DNA of 64,000 bases from TMP-86 sp964247385 (GCA_964247385.1 CAXTUB010000004.1:184738-248737); one strand, 5' to 3'. Positions 37,595-47,352 are shown, counted from the first letter of the stretch. Numbers and translations: made by a program. The notes: generated from the letters alone by a model not told the origin.

Positions 37595-38270
37595 TCGGTG
37601 GCTCGCACTCGCGGCGCTGGCTGCGGTTCTTGGCGTGTGGTTAGGCCAGCATTCTGCGTGGATGCGTCCGCAAGGTTCGCAATCCAGCGGCACCACAGCG
37701 CCCGGTGCCGCGCTGGAACCGCCCGCATCTGCGTCCAGCCGCCCGGAAGAGTTGACGCAATCCATCCCCCTCCAACTTCCGACGTTCTCTCTGCAGGCCA
37801 TGGACGGGACTGCCATGACCTCCGCGCAATTTCGCGGCGAGGCGCTATTGATCAATTTTTGGGCGACTTGGTGTGCGCCATGCCGGCACGAGATTCCGCT
37901 GTTGCAGTCCTTGGTCAGCCAACGGAGGCAAATTCCATTCCGAGTGATTGGAATTGCCGTAGATCACGCGAATGAGGTTCGGGAATTCGTTCGGCGTTAC
38001 GGTGTGCGTTACCCCGTCGCCGTCGGCGCCCAGGATGCATTGGATTTCGCCGCGTCTCTTGGCGTGCCGACGCCGGTGTTCCCCTTCAGCGTGTTCACGG
38101 ACCGCCGGCATCGAATCATTGCGCTAGTCATTGGCGAGATGGACGCAGCGCGGGCGCAGGCGATCTTGCATGTCGTCGATGAGGTGGACGCTGGCCGCTT
38201 GAGTCTGACGCAAGCGAGATCCGCGCTTTCAGCGAACGCTCGAATGCAATTGCTGGATCTTTCCGGTTAA
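37482..38270 (+). CDS. TlpA-like membrane-anchored thioredoxin-fold protein
   Basis: The main part is an N-terminal membrane anchor (WLALAALAAVLGVWLG), a Pro/Ser-rich linker and a TlpA/ResA-type thioredoxin fold with active site NFWATWCAPCRHEIP and the cis-proline strand TPVFPFSVFTD. It probably reduces disulfides in the periplasm. The start is doubtful: no ATG, GTG or TTG lies just before the anchor. ATG at 37482 overlaps the DsbD-alpha gene by 113 bases. Loss of one A in the 37549-37555 run would fuse the two into one 432-residue protein. Confidence 0.75.
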   Translation: MASLRESPLESADFSWRGCGYGEKKSRQLLECREISRSRWLALAALAAVLGVWLGQHSAWMRPQGSQSSGTTAPGAALEPPASASSRPEELTQSIPLQLPTFSLQAMDGTAMTSAQFRGEALLINFWATWCAPCRHEIPLLQSLVSQRRQIPFRVIGIAVDHANEVREFVRRYGVRYPVAVGAQDALDFAASLGVPTPVFPFSVFTDRRHRIIALVIGEMDAARAQAILHVVDEVDAGRLSLTQARSALSANARMQLLDLSG

Positions 38271-38365
38271 CGGTAGATCGACGCAAAATCTTGAACGTTC
38301 CCTTCTGGATACGCGTAGTATCGCGTAGCTGGCGGCGGCCGGCGCATTGGGGGTGTGGCTCGAAG

Positions 38366-38809
38366 ATGGCGCGCATTTTGTTGTTGAACGGCCCGAACCT
38401 CAATCTGTTGGGGACGCGTGAGCCCGAGGTATATGGAGCAGAGAGCCTTACAGAAATTGAAGCGGCGTTGACGGAACAGGCGCGTGCCCGAGGGCATGCG
38501 CTCGAGTGCATACAGAGCAATGCCGAGCATGTTCTGATCGAGCAGGTACAAGCCGCGCCCGCGGCGGGGTTTGCGTTTTTGCTTCTGAATCCGGGCGCCT
38601 TGACCCACACGAGCATTGCGCTGCGCGATGCGCTACTCGCCGTCGCAATTCCATTCGTAGAGATTCACTTGAGCAACGTATTTGCGCGAGAGCCTTTCCG
38701 GCATCGCTCTTATTTGTCCGACATCGCCACCGGATGCATCGTGGGATTTGGTGCTTTGAGCTACGAGCTCGCATTGCAGGCCGCTTGCCGGCGGATCGCC
38801 GCATCCTGA
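38366..38809 (+). CDS. aroQ: 3-dehydroquinate dehydratase, type II
   Basis: Catalyses the third step of the shikimate pathway. At 147 residues, it has LLLNGPNLNLLGTREPEVYG with the catalytic tyrosine, IQSNAEHVLIEQVQ, NPGALTHTSIALRDAL and VEIHLSNVFAREPFRHRS with the catalytic histidine. ATG at 38366 begins MARILLLNGPNL, the usual start. It heads the run aroQ-accB-accC. Confidence 0.96.
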   Translation: MARILLLNGPNLNLLGTREPEVYGAESLTEIEAALTEQARARGHALECIQSNAEHVLIEQVQAAPAAGFAFLLLNPGALTHTSIALRDALLAVAIPFVEIHLSNVFAREPFRHRSYLSDIATGCIVGFGALSYELALQAACRRIAAS

Positions 38810-38834
38810 GCGCAGATTGAGAGGTACAGACAGC

Positions 38835-39293
38835 GTGGATATCCGAAAAGTAAAAAAGCTGATCGAGCTTCTCGAAGAATCGGGAATCTCTGAGCTGGAG
38901 ATCTCCGAAGGCGAAGAGTCCGTGCGCATTAGCCGGCACCCGCGCAACGGCATCGTGACTCACGCGGTCTCGGCGCCCGCGCTAGCGGCCATTCCCCCCA
39001 CGCCCGCAACCCAGGCGGCCGCAGCGCCAACCTCAGCGGCTCAAGCGGACGCCGTCGCCGATCACACGGTGGCCTCGCCCATGGTGGGTACCTATTACGC
39101 ATCTCCATCGCCCGGCGCCAAGCCCTTTGTCGACGTGGGTTCCACTGTCGAGCTCGGGCAAACCCTGTGCATCATCGAGGCCATGAAGATGATGAATCAA
39201 ATCGAGTCGGACAAGGCGGGCACCGTGAGCGCGATTCTTGCGAAGAATGGCGACCCGGTCGAGTTCGGCCAGCCTCTCTTCATCATCGAGTAA
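38835..39293 (+). CDS. accB: Biotin carboxyl carrier protein of acetyl-CoA carboxylase
   Basis: A 152-residue carrier. The N-terminal VDIRKVKKLIELLEESGI is the interaction part, followed by an Ala/Pro-rich linker and the biotinyl domain with EAMKMMN, whose lysine carries biotin. GTG at 38835 fits the common MDIRKVKKL start. It lies 25 bases after aroQ and 12 before accC. Confidence 0.97.
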   Translation: MDIRKVKKLIELLEESGISELEISEGEESVRISRHPRNGIVTHAVSAPALAAIPPTPATQAAAAPTSAAQADAVADHTVASPMVGTYYASPSPGAKPFVDVGSTVELGQTLCIIEAMKMMNQIESDKAGTVSAILAKNGDPVEFGQPLFIIE

Positions 39294-39305
39294 GGGGCCG
39301 CCTTC

Positions 39306-40649
39306 ATGCTCGAGAAGGTGGTCATTGCGAACCGCGGGGAAATCGCGCTGCGCATCTTGCGCGCATGCCGTGAGCTCGGAATCAAAACCGTCGCGGTGCA
39401 TTCGACGGCTGATTACAACACCAAGCACGTGTTGCTTGCCGATGAGACCGTGTGCATCGGACCGCCGCAGTCCGCGAACTCCTATTTGAACATGCCCGCC
39501 ATCATCAGCGCGGCGGAGGTCACGGATGCCGTGGCCATTCATCCTGGCTACGGCTTTCTGTCCGAGAACGCAGACTTTGCCGAGCGCGTGGAGAAAAGCG
39601 GCTTCGTCTTTGTCGGCCCCAAAGCGGACACGATTCGCATGATGGGCGACAAGGTTTCGGCCATCAAGAAAATGAAGTCTGCGGGCGTGCCGTGTGTGCC
39701 GGGCTCGGATGGTCCCCTGGGCAAGGACCCGGATGAGAATTTCCGCATGGCGCGCTCATTGGGGTACCCGATCATCATCAAGGCATCCGGCGGCGGCGGC
39801 GGGCGCGGTATGCGTGTCGTGCACACCGAAGCATCGCTCCTGAACGCGATCGCGGTGACTGAGTCCGAAGCGCTCGCAGCCTTCGGCAATGATCAGGTGT
39901 ACATGGAAAAATTCCTCGACAAGCCGCGGCACATCGAATTTCAGGTGCTGGCCGACCATCACGGCAACATCGTGCACCTGGGTGAGCGCGATTGCTCGAT
40001 GCAGCGGCGTCATCAAAAAGTCATGGAGGAGGCTCCAGCCACCGGTCTCACCGCGCGTCAGCGCAAATCCATGGGTGAGCGTTGTGTGGCGGCATGCCGC
40101 GCGGTGAAGTATCGCAATGCGGGCACTCTCGAATTCTTGTACCAGGACAACGAGTTTTATTTCATCGAGATGAACACGCGGGTGCAAGTGGAGCACCCCG
40201 TCACCGAGCTCGTGACCGGCATCGACATCGTGAAAACGCAGTTGCTCATCGCCGCGGGAGAAAAGTTGCCCTTCTCGCAGGGCGACATCGAATTTCAGGG
40301 CCACGCCATCGAATGCCGCATCAATGCGGAAGATCCAAAAACGTTCATGCCCTCCCCCGGTCTCATTCGTCTGTGGCATGCGCCCGGCGGCCCGGGTATT
40401 CGTGTCGATAGCCACGTCTATACCGGCTACAACGTTCCCCCCTACTATGATTCCATGATTGGAAAGCTCATCGCGTATGGCGACACGCGCGACACGGCCA
40501 TCGCTCGCATGCGCAATGCGCTCGCCGAGATGGTGGTGGAAGGCATCAAGACCAACATCCCCTTGCAGCAGGAAATCTGCAATCACGCGGCGTTTCGTCA
40601 AGGCGGCACCGACATTCATTATCTGGAGCGCCGTCTCGGCCTCAAGTAG
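39306..40649 (+). CDS. accC: Biotin carboxylase of acetyl-CoA carboxylase
   Basis: An ATP-grasp enzyme that carboxylates biotin on AccB, the first half of the committed step of fatty acid synthesis. MLEKVVIANRGEIALRILRA, the glycine loop SGGGGGRGMRVV, the HIEFQVLAD strand and MNTRVQVEHPVTE are textbook. At 447 residues it is full length. The accA and accD genes are not in the window, as is usual. Confidence 0.98.
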   Translation: MLEKVVIANRGEIALRILRACRELGIKTVAVHSTADYNTKHVLLADETVCIGPPQSANSYLNMPAIISAAEVTDAVAIHPGYGFLSENADFAERVEKSGFVFVGPKADTIRMMGDKVSAIKKMKSAGVPCVPGSDGPLGKDPDENFRMARSLGYPIIIKASGGGGGRGMRVVHTEASLLNAIAVTESEALAAFGNDQVYMEKFLDKPRHIEFQVLADHHGNIVHLGERDCSMQRRHQKVMEEAPATGLTARQRKSMGERCVAACRAVKYRNAGTLEFLYQDNEFYFIEMNTRVQVEHPVTELVTGIDIVKTQLLIAAGEKLPFSQGDIEFQGHAIECRINAEDPKTFMPSPGLIRLWHAPGGPGIRVDSHVYTGYNVPPYYDSMIGKLIAYGDTRDTAIARMRNALAEMVVEGIKTNIPLQQEICNHAAFRQGGTDIHYLERRLGLK

Positions 40650-40669
40650 CTTGCGCGGCCGCCGCAATC

Positions 40670-41605
40670 TTGGCTTATCTCGAAATCGCGTTCGCGCTTC
40701 CGCTGATGGTCGACGATGCTCCGAACGAAAGGGAGCCCAGCGGCGCTGCATCAGGGAGCGCGCTGCACAGCGATGCACTGGATGATGCCCTGTCTGCTTG
40801 CGGCGCTCTCGCGGTCACCTACTCGGATGCGGCCGATGACCCGGTGCTCGAGCCCGGCGTAGGCGAGGTGCGCTTATGGAAAAGCACTCGAGTCACCGCG
40901 CTTTTCGATACTTCGCTCGATGCGCACTCGCGATGCGTGCAAGTGGAGCAAACGTTGGGCCTCGCTCCGGGCTCGGCCTCGGCTCAGGAAATTCCCGATC
41001 GCGCATGGGCGCTCGAGGTCTCGCGACACTTGCAACCATTGCGCTTTGGCGCACGTCTCTGGGTAGCGCCGAGCGGCACTCATCCGCCTTTCGAAGACGC
41101 AACGGTGCTTCGCTTGGATCCAGGACTCGCTTTTGGCACAGGAACTCACGCCACGACCGCCCTGTGCTTGGAGGCGCTCGAACGACTCGAAACCTGTGGT
41201 GATCTCGTGATCGACTTTGGATGTGGCTCTGGCATTCTGGCGCTGTGCGCGTTGCAGCTCGGTTGGCGCCATGCCCAGTGCGTGGATGTGGACCCGCAAG
41301 CGCGCACCGCGACCTTGAACAACGCACGCCGCAACACCCTGCTCGAGCGAATCGAAGTTTTCGACGAGCATGCAGCTTTGGCTTCCGCCAGTTTGATTTT
41401 CGCCAATATTCTCGCCCAGCCTTTGATCGAACTCAGCGCGCAACTCGCCTCAGCGTGCGCTTCAGGCGGGCGATTGATTCTCTCGGGTATTCTGGCGTCG
41501 CAGAAGGACGAAGTGGTGCGCGCGTATGCGCCGTGGTTTGATATGACAGCCACCACCGCGCGCGACGGTTGGGCGTGCATCGAGCTGTCACGAAAAATGG
41601 ATTAG
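40670..41605 (+). CDS. prmA: Ribosomal protein L11 methyltransferase
   Basis: Trimethylates ribosomal protein L11. The N-terminal domain (LEIAFALPLMVDDAPN) is followed by FGTGTHATTALCLEAL, the SAM motif VIDFGCGSGILALCALQLG and FANILAQPLIEL, the PrmA-specific motif. The start is TTG at 40670, giving 311 residues (family about 295). A short insert near residues 22-38 distinguishes it from E. coli PrmA. It lies 20 bases after accC. Confidence 0.94.
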   Translation: MAYLEIAFALPLMVDDAPNEREPSGAASGSALHSDALDDALSACGALAVTYSDAADDPVLEPGVGEVRLWKSTRVTALFDTSLDAHSRCVQVEQTLGLAPGSASAQEIPDRAWALEVSRHLQPLRFGARLWVAPSGTHPPFEDATVLRLDPGLAFGTGTHATTALCLEALERLETCGDLVIDFGCGSGILALCALQLGWRHAQCVDVDPQARTATLNNARRNTLLERIEVFDEHAALASASLIFANILAQPLIELSAQLASACASGGRLILSGILASQKDEVVRAYAPWFDMTATTARDGWACIELSRKMD

Positions 41606-41609
41606 AGCG

Positions 41610-43034
41610 GTGTATACGCAGTGTACTCAATGCCAAACCGTCTTCCGGCTCTCCGCGGAAGTGTTGCGCGCGGCGGCGGGCGAGGTACGTTGCGGAAGAT
41701 GCGGCGAGATTTTCAACGCGCTGCGAAACCTCGCGGAGGAGCCCGGCGGATTTTCCCACGATGAATCGCCGCTGGATGAAGAGGCGCGAGCTGAATCCAT
41801 TCTGCAATCGAACGATGACTCACCGACCACGGCCGGGATGGAGGTCGAGGAGTCCGCAGCGGATTCGAATCTCGAGGAATTCACGCACCAAGATCAAAGC
41901 GCGGCAGCCGATCCCGACCCGGCCCGCGAGGCGGTCCCCGGGCGCGCGCGCGCCGAGGCGACCGGGCGCGAGGCAACTCGCGAGGGCGCGCAGCCCGACC
42001 CATCGCTCGAGTTCACACTGCCGCCGGGCGAGCTCGATAAGATTTTTGTGCCGCTCGAGCCGCCTCCCGCCGCGGCGACATTACGCGCCCGCGCGCAGGC
42101 GCAGGCTGCGGCGCAACGAGCGGTGCCCGCGGAAGTCTCAGCCCCCACGGTGGTCACGCTCGAGGTGCAGCCGCTGCGAAAGCCAGCGGCTGAGGGTCGC
42201 GATGACCCGGGCGCGGAGCTGCAAGCCTCGCCTCACGCACCCGCGCATGCCTCGTCTGCCGATTCCGGCGCTGGGCTCGCGCCCGCGTCCGCCGCGGACG
42301 AAATTTCCGAGTCAGGACCCTATGCGCGCCTGTCGCCTGCCCTCATCGATGCGGCACGAGCGCCGCATCGCGCGCCGGCGGAAATCATCCCAGATCCGAT
42401 CGACAGCGCACCCACCGAATCGACGTCGGATGCATTTCATACCATCGAGGAAATCAGCCCCGAGTCGCTGGAGCCTTTTGAAGTGGTCCATGAGCCGCAC
42501 CGCGGCGTGTGGCTTGCCGCTGCCGTGGTTTTGAGTCTCACCCTTTTCGTGCAATGGATTCATGCGCATCGCATCGGCCTGGCCGATCGGCCTGGCTTGG
42601 GAAACGTCGTGCGGCTTGGCTACGCCATTTTTGGAGCGCCTATTCCGTTGCGCACGAATCTTGCGGCGTTCGATTTGCGTCAGTGGGGCGTGACGGGCGA
42701 TGTGAAAGCAAATGGCACCCTGCGTATGCGCGCGAGCCTTGCCAACACCGCACAGCAGCCGCAGCCCTACCCGTTGCTGCGGCTCGTCCTGGCGGACCGT
42801 TTCGGTACGCGCATCGGCGTGCGCGATTTCACACCGGCGGAGTACTTGCCCGCGCCGCCGTTACGGCCGCTGGAGCCTGGCGAGCGGGTCGACGTGGCCA
42901 TCGAGATTCTGGATCCGGGCAAGAATGCTGAAGGATTCGAAATCGACGTCTGCGCGAAATCGGCTCGCAAGAAAATTTCTTGCGCGAACGATTCGAACAT
43001 CGCTGCGCCTGCGGGCTCGGCCAACGCCCGCTGA
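41610..43034 (+). CDS. Zinc-ribbon (MJ0042) and DUF3426 membrane protein
   Basis: A 474-residue protein with an MJ0042-type zinc ribbon at the start (CTQCQTVFRL...VRCGRCGEIFNA), a long, acidic, Ala/Pro-rich disordered region (about residues 55-290), one transmembrane helix (VWLAAAVVLSLTLFVQW) and a C-terminal DUF3426 domain. Such proteins commonly sit beside prmA and dusB, but their function is unknown. The start is GTG at 41610, four bases after prmA. Confidence 0.9.
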   Translation: MYTQCTQCQTVFRLSAEVLRAAAGEVRCGRCGEIFNALRNLAEEPGGFSHDESPLDEEARAESILQSNDDSPTTAGMEVEESAADSNLEEFTHQDQSAAADPDPAREAVPGRARAEATGREATREGAQPDPSLEFTLPPGELDKIFVPLEPPPAAATLRARAQAQAAAQRAVPAEVSAPTVVTLEVQPLRKPAAEGRDDPGAELQASPHAPAHASSADSGAGLAPASAADEISESGPYARLSPALIDAARAPHRAPAEIIPDPIDSAPTESTSDAFHTIEEISPESLEPFEVVHEPHRGVWLAAAVVLSLTLFVQWIHAHRIGLADRPGLGNVVRLGYAIFGAPIPLRTNLAAFDLRQWGVTGDVKANGTLRMRASLANTAQQPQPYPLLRLVLADRFGTRIGVRDFTPAEYLPAPPLRPLEPGERVDVAIEILDPGKNAEGFEIDVCAKSARKKISCANDSNIAAPAGSANAR

Positions 43035-43039
43035 ACCTC

Positions 43040-43984
43040 ATGCGCATCGGCTCTCATGACATTCCTGCGCGAGCGCTGCTTGCACCGATGGCCGGCGTCA
43101 CCGACTTGCCTTTCCGGCTGCTATGCAAGCGCATGGGCGCAGCGATGACGACCGCAGAAATGATCACCTCGGATGTGCGCCTGTGGACGACGAGGAAAAC
43201 TTCGCTGCGTCGAGTGCTCGACGGCGAACCCGAGCCGCGCTCGGTGCAAATTGCAGGCGCAGACCCCGCCGTCATGGCCGAGGCGGCGGCGCGCTGTGCG
43301 GACGAAGGCGCGCAAATCATCGACATCAACATGGGATGCCCCGCCAAGAAGGTGTGCGGCAAAGCCGCGGGCTCGGCTCTTCTCAAAGACGAGCCGCGTG
43401 TCGCCGCGATTCTCGCCGCGGTGATCCGCGCCGCTCGCGTGCCAGTCACGTTGAAAATACGCACGGGCTGGGACCGAGACTGTAAGAACGGCGTGCGCAT
43501 CGCGCGGCTCGCCGAAAATCTCGGTATCGCAGCCATTGCCGTTCACGGGCGCACGCGCGCGGATTTATTTTCAGGCTCCGCGGAGCACGACACCGCACGG
43601 GCGATCAAAGCCGAGCTCCGCATTCCAGTGATCGCGAACGGAGACATTGCGAGCGCGGAGCACGCGCGCCGTGTCTTGCGTGACACGGGGTGCGATGCGG
43701 TCATGCTCGGACGAGCGGCGCAAGGCAGGCCATGGATATTTGATGAAGTCAATTTTTTCCTGGCCAGCGGCGAGGAGCGTCCACTGCTGGCGCGAGAAAA
43801 AGTCCGTGATATCATGCGCGCCCACCTCGAGCAGCTGTACGCATTTTATGGCGATGACACCGGTGTGCGGGTGGCGAGAAAGCATTTGACGTGGTACTGC
43901 CGTCAGCATTCGGAGCAAGAGCTGTTTCGCAAGCTCTTGATGAACGCACAAACGCCGTCGCAACAATTGTCACTACTTTCATGA
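43040..43984 (+). CDS. dusB: tRNA-dihydrouridine synthase B
   Basis: An FMN enzyme that reduces uridines in the tRNA D-loop. LLAPMAGVTDLPFRLLCK, IDINMGCPAKKVCGKAAGSAL (active-site cysteine in the GCPAKKVCG loop), VTLKIRTGWD, AVHGRTRADLFSG and MLGRAAQGRPWIF are all present. ATG at 43040 is used; the upstream frame overlaps the DUF3426 gene. Its stop overlaps the fis start by four bases (ATGA), the classic dusB-fis operon. Confidence 0.95.
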   Translation: MRIGSHDIPARALLAPMAGVTDLPFRLLCKRMGAAMTTAEMITSDVRLWTTRKTSLRRVLDGEPEPRSVQIAGADPAVMAEAAARCADEGAQIIDINMGCPAKKVCGKAAGSALLKDEPRVAAILAAVIRAARVPVTLKIRTGWDRDCKNGVRIARLAENLGIAAIAVHGRTRADLFSGSAEHDTARAIKAELRIPVIANGDIASAEHARRVLRDTGCDAVMLGRAAQGRPWIFDEVNFFLASGEERPLLAREKVRDIMRAHLEQLYAFYGDDTGVRVARKHLTWYCRQHSEQELFRKLLMNAQTPSQQLSLLS

Positions 43985-44286
43985 ACAAAAAATCGAAATC
44001 ATCGCAGCCTTCGGCCGCAGCGTTCGACGGCCGCGAGATCAAGGTCAACGGCAAGGGATTACCGCTGCGCTCACAAGCCGAAGAGGCTTTGCAATGTTAC
44101 TTCGAGACTTTGAACGGGCACCGGCCTGCGCGTTTGTATGATCTGGTCATGCGCGAAGTGGAAGAGCCCCTGTTCAAGGTCGTGATGGGACATGTCGATG
44201 GCAATCAGAGCCGCGCCGCCACCATTCTCGGCATCAATCGCGGAACCTTGCGAAAGAAACTCAAAGAGTTCGGCCTCGATCGCTGA
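43981..44286 (+). CDS. fis: DNA-binding protein Fis
   Basis: A 101-residue nucleoid and transcription factor. The N-terminal arm is variable. The C-terminal HTH reads VDGNQSRAATILGINRGTLRKKLKEFGL, broken here into VDGNQSRAATIL and GINRGTLRKKLKEFGL, and is almost identical to E. coli Fis. It is translationally coupled to dusB. Expression in fast growth is known for the family but not visible here. Confidence 0.96.
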   Translation: MNKKSKSSQPSAAAFDGREIKVNGKGLPLRSQAEEALQCYFETLNGHRPARLYDLVMREVEEPLFKVVMGHVDGNQSRAATILGINRGTLRKKLKEFGLDR

Positions 44287-44326
44287 AACTTCGAGCGGCT
44301 CTCGAGATGCGCGTGCGTGCGGCGCG

Positions 44327-45898
44327 ATGCGCGTCGGACGCGCGCTGCTCAGTGTCTCGGACAAGACCGGCATCGTTGAATTCGCGCGCGCGCTCAAGGA
44401 GCGTGGCATCGAGATTCTATCCACCGGTGGCACGGCGAAAATGCTGGTGGAGCACGGCGTTGCCGTAAAAGAAGTCGGCGATCACACCGGTTTTCCGGAA
44501 ATCATGGGCGGCCGCGTCAAGACGTTGCATCCGAAGGTTCATGGCGGATTGTTGGGCCGGCGCGGCGTGGACGAGGCCGTCATGCGCGAGCACGGCATCG
44601 ACGCCATCGATTTGCTTGCCGTGAATCTGTATCCGTTTGCCGCCACGGTGTTGTCGCCCGAGGCGACGTACGAATCAGCCGTGGAAAATATCGATGTGGG
44701 GGGGCCCGCCATGGTGCGTGCGGCGGCGAAGAATCATGCGGCGGTCACGGTGGTGGTCGACCCGCAGGACTACCGCAGCGTGCTCGATGAGCTGTCCGCG
44801 AACCAGGGCGGCACCAGTCTGCACATGCGGCAAAAGTTGGCGGCAAAGGCATTTGCGCACACGGCGCAATACGATGCGGTCGTGGCGAATTACTTTTCCA
44901 CTGCGCTGCGCGTGGCAGGCACGGACGCTGGCCCCACGTTTCCGGATGATCTCACCCTGTCTTTCAGCAAGCGCCTGGATCTGCGCTACGGTGAAAATCC
45001 ACATCAGCACGCGGCCTTCTACGCTGACCCGCGCAGCGTCGAAGTGGGCATCGCGCACGCGCGCAGCATTCAAGGCAAGGCGCTGTCGTACAACAACATC
45101 GCCGATGCCGATACGGCACTCGAATGCGTGCGGCAGTTTGAAGAATGCGCATGCGTCATCGTCAAACACGCGAACCCGTGCGGAGTCGCGCTGGGTGAAA
45201 GCGCTCTCGATGCCTACGGCCGTGCTTATCGCACCGACCCGACCTCGGCCTTTGGCGGCATCATTGCGTTCAACCGTCCTCTGAGCGCCGACGCGGCGCG
45301 CGCCATTCTCGAAGCGCAATTCGTCGAAGTGCTGCTGGCCCCGCGCTTAGAGCCGGAGGCGCTCGCCGTGCTCGCGGGGAAGAGCGCGACCCGCGTGCTC
45401 GAGGTCAGCGGATTGTCGTCGGCGGGAGCGCAAAGCCTGGAGTTTCGCAGTGTCAACGGCGGCTTGCTCGCGCAGACGCGTGATATTGCGCCGATTGCGG
45501 CCGCTGATTTGCACACGGTGTCACAACGGCAACCCACCTCCGCCGAGATCAGCGACTTATTGTTCGCATGGCGCGTGTGTCAATTCGTGAAGTCCAATGC
45601 CATCGTGTTCGCGCGTGATGGCATGACGCTTGGCATTGGCGCAGGGCAAATGAGCCGGGTGATCAGCTCAAAAATTGCTGCCATGAAGTCGGCCGAGGAG
45701 AAACTGGACGTGAGCGGCGCGGTCATGGCGTCCGACGCCTTTTTTCCGTTCCGCGATGGCCTCGACGTGGCGGCGCGCGCCGGCATCAAGGCAGTGATCC
45801 AACCCGGCGGTTCCATTCGCGATGACGAAGTGATCGCGGCGGCGAATGAATATGGCATGGCCATGGTGTTCACCGGCATTCGACATTTCAGGCATTGA
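44327..45898 (+). CDS. purH: AICAR transformylase/IMP cyclohydrolase
   Basis: A bifunctional enzyme for the last two steps of IMP synthesis, using 10-formyl-THF. The IMP cyclohydrolase half starts RALLSVSDKTGIVEFAR and has GGRVKTLHPKVHGG; the transformylase half has KHANPCGVALG and TSAFGGIIAFN, with the late DAFFPFRDGLDVAA. ATG at 44327 is chosen because it begins the conserved N-terminus, giving 523 residues. It follows fis by 40 bases. Confidence 0.97.
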   Translation: MRVGRALLSVSDKTGIVEFARALKERGIEILSTGGTAKMLVEHGVAVKEVGDHTGFPEIMGGRVKTLHPKVHGGLLGRRGVDEAVMREHGIDAIDLLAVNLYPFAATVLSPEATYESAVENIDVGGPAMVRAAAKNHAAVTVVVDPQDYRSVLDELSANQGGTSLHMRQKLAAKAFAHTAQYDAVVANYFSTALRVAGTDAGPTFPDDLTLSFSKRLDLRYGENPHQHAAFYADPRSVEVGIAHARSIQGKALSYNNIADADTALECVRQFEECACVIVKHANPCGVALGESALDAYGRAYRTDPTSAFGGIIAFNRPLSADAARAILEAQFVEVLLAPRLEPEALAVLAGKSATRVLEVSGLSSAGAQSLEFRSVNGGLLAQTRDIAPIAAADLHTVSQRQPTSAEISDLLFAWRVCQFVKSNAIVFARDGMTLGIGAGQMSRVISSKIAAMKSAEEKLDVSGAVMASDAFFPFRDGLDVAARAGIKAVIQPGGSIRDDEVIAAANEYGMAMVFTGIRHFRH

Positions 45899-45925
45899 GA
45901 AGCGCGTTCGGCGCCGAGTAGCGCA

Positions 45926-47221
45926 GTGAAGGTACTGATCGTGGGCGGCGGCGGCCGCGAGCATGCGCTCGCATGGAAGTGCGCGCAGTCTGCGAGCGTC
46001 GCGCAAGTGTGGGTTGCACCGGGCAATGCGGGCACCGAGCGTGAACCCAAAATTCGCAATGTGGCCATTGAAGCGGCCGACGTGCCGGCACTCGAAAACT
46101 TCGCACGGCACGAGCACATCGATCTGACCATCGTCGGACCCGAAATTCCGCTGGCAGCGGGCATCGTGGATCGATTTGACGCAAGCGGATTGCTTTGCTT
46201 TGGTCCGACGCAGGCGGCGGCGCAGCTCGAATCCTCCAAGGCGTTCTGCAAAGAGTTCTTGCAACGCAATCGCATTCCCACGGCAGCGTATGCACGGTTC
46301 GATGCACGCACGTTCGATGAAAAGTTCATTCGGCGCCAGCGTCTTCCCATCGTCGTCAAAGCGGATGGGCTGGCCTCCGGCAAAGGCGTCGTCATCTGCT
46401 CCACTCATGATGAGGCCGCGAGAGTTGCGCGCGGATTCTTGAGCGGAGAGCTTGGAGCCGCCGGCCGCGTCGTCGTCGTCGAGGAATTCTTGCATGGCGA
46501 AGAGGCGAGCTTCATCGTCATGGTGCACGGCGAGCACATCGTCCCGCTCGCGACCTCCCAAGATCACAAGCGACGAGATGATGGAGATGCCGGCCCCAAC
46601 ACCGGCGGCATGGGCGCGTACTCTCCCGCGCCTGTGGTGACATCCCTCGTCCATGCGCGCGCCCTGCGCGAGGTGATCCAGCCCGCGGTGCATGCGTTGA
46701 CGGCGCAGGGAACGCCCTACGTCGGTTTTCTTTACGCAGGTCTCATGATCTCGCCCGATGGCGCACTCAACGTTCTCGAGTTCAACTGCCGCCTCGGCGA
46801 TCCCGAGACTCAGCCGATCCTCATGCGGCTGCGCAGCGACTTGGCCCATGTGTGCGCGGAAGCTCTGCGCACTCACCGGTTGCCTGCATCACTTGAATGG
46901 GACGATCAAGTCGCGCTCGGTGTGGTCTTGAGCGCGGCGGGATACCCCGGAACGTACGAGAAAGGCGCAGTGCTCTCGGGACTGGATCGCGCAGACGGCA
47001 TGCCCGGCAAGATTTTTCACGCGGGCACTGCACGCACGAGCGCGGGCGTGGTCACCGCCGGCGGACGGGTGCTTTGCGCGGTCGGCATGGGCGACGACAC
47101 GGCCAAAGCGCGGGAGCAAGCGTATGCGCTCGTCGATTCCGTCGAATGGCCGGGCGCACATTACCGGCGCGACATTGGCTATCGTGCACTCATCGAGAGC
47201 CCAACCGCGTCAAGACACTAA
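45926..47221 (+). CDS. purD: Phosphoribosylamine-glycine ligase (GAR synthetase)
   Basis: An ATP-grasp enzyme for the second step of purine synthesis. MKVLIVGGGGREHALAWK, then TIVGPEIPLAAGIVD, VVKADGLASGKGVV, GPNTGGMGAYSPAP and VLEFNCRLGDPETQ are canonical. The GTG start at 45926 is 27 bases after purH, so purH-purD form an operon. At 431 residues it is normal length. Confidence 0.97.
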   Translation: MKVLIVGGGGREHALAWKCAQSASVAQVWVAPGNAGTEREPKIRNVAIEAADVPALENFARHEHIDLTIVGPEIPLAAGIVDRFDASGLLCFGPTQAAAQLESSKAFCKEFLQRNRIPTAAYARFDARTFDEKFIRRQRLPIVVKADGLASGKGVVICSTHDEAARVARGFLSGELGAAGRVVVVEEFLHGEEASFIVMVHGEHIVPLATSQDHKRRDDGDAGPNTGGMGAYSPAPVVTSLVHARALREVIQPAVHALTAQGTPYVGFLYAGLMISPDGALNVLEFNCRLGDPETQPILMRLRSDLAHVCAEALRTHRLPASLEWDDQVALGVVLSAAGYPGTYEKGAVLSGLDRADGMPGKIFHAGTARTSAGVVTAGGRVLCAVGMGDDTAKAREQAYALVDSVEWPGAHYRRDIGYRALIESPTASRH

Positions 47222-47352
47222 GCCTCGAGTCCGCGCACGACTATTCGACGAATATTCAACGCCCGACATCGATGATGTATGGACTTAGGTACTCACGTTT
47301 TGGATGATATCGAACCTGAACCAGCGACCCCATGGCGCGGTGAGGAGATCGA

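Noticed and set aside
45668..46876. 402-codon frame antisense to purH and purD
   Set aside because: It spans two convincing purine genes and has no domain.
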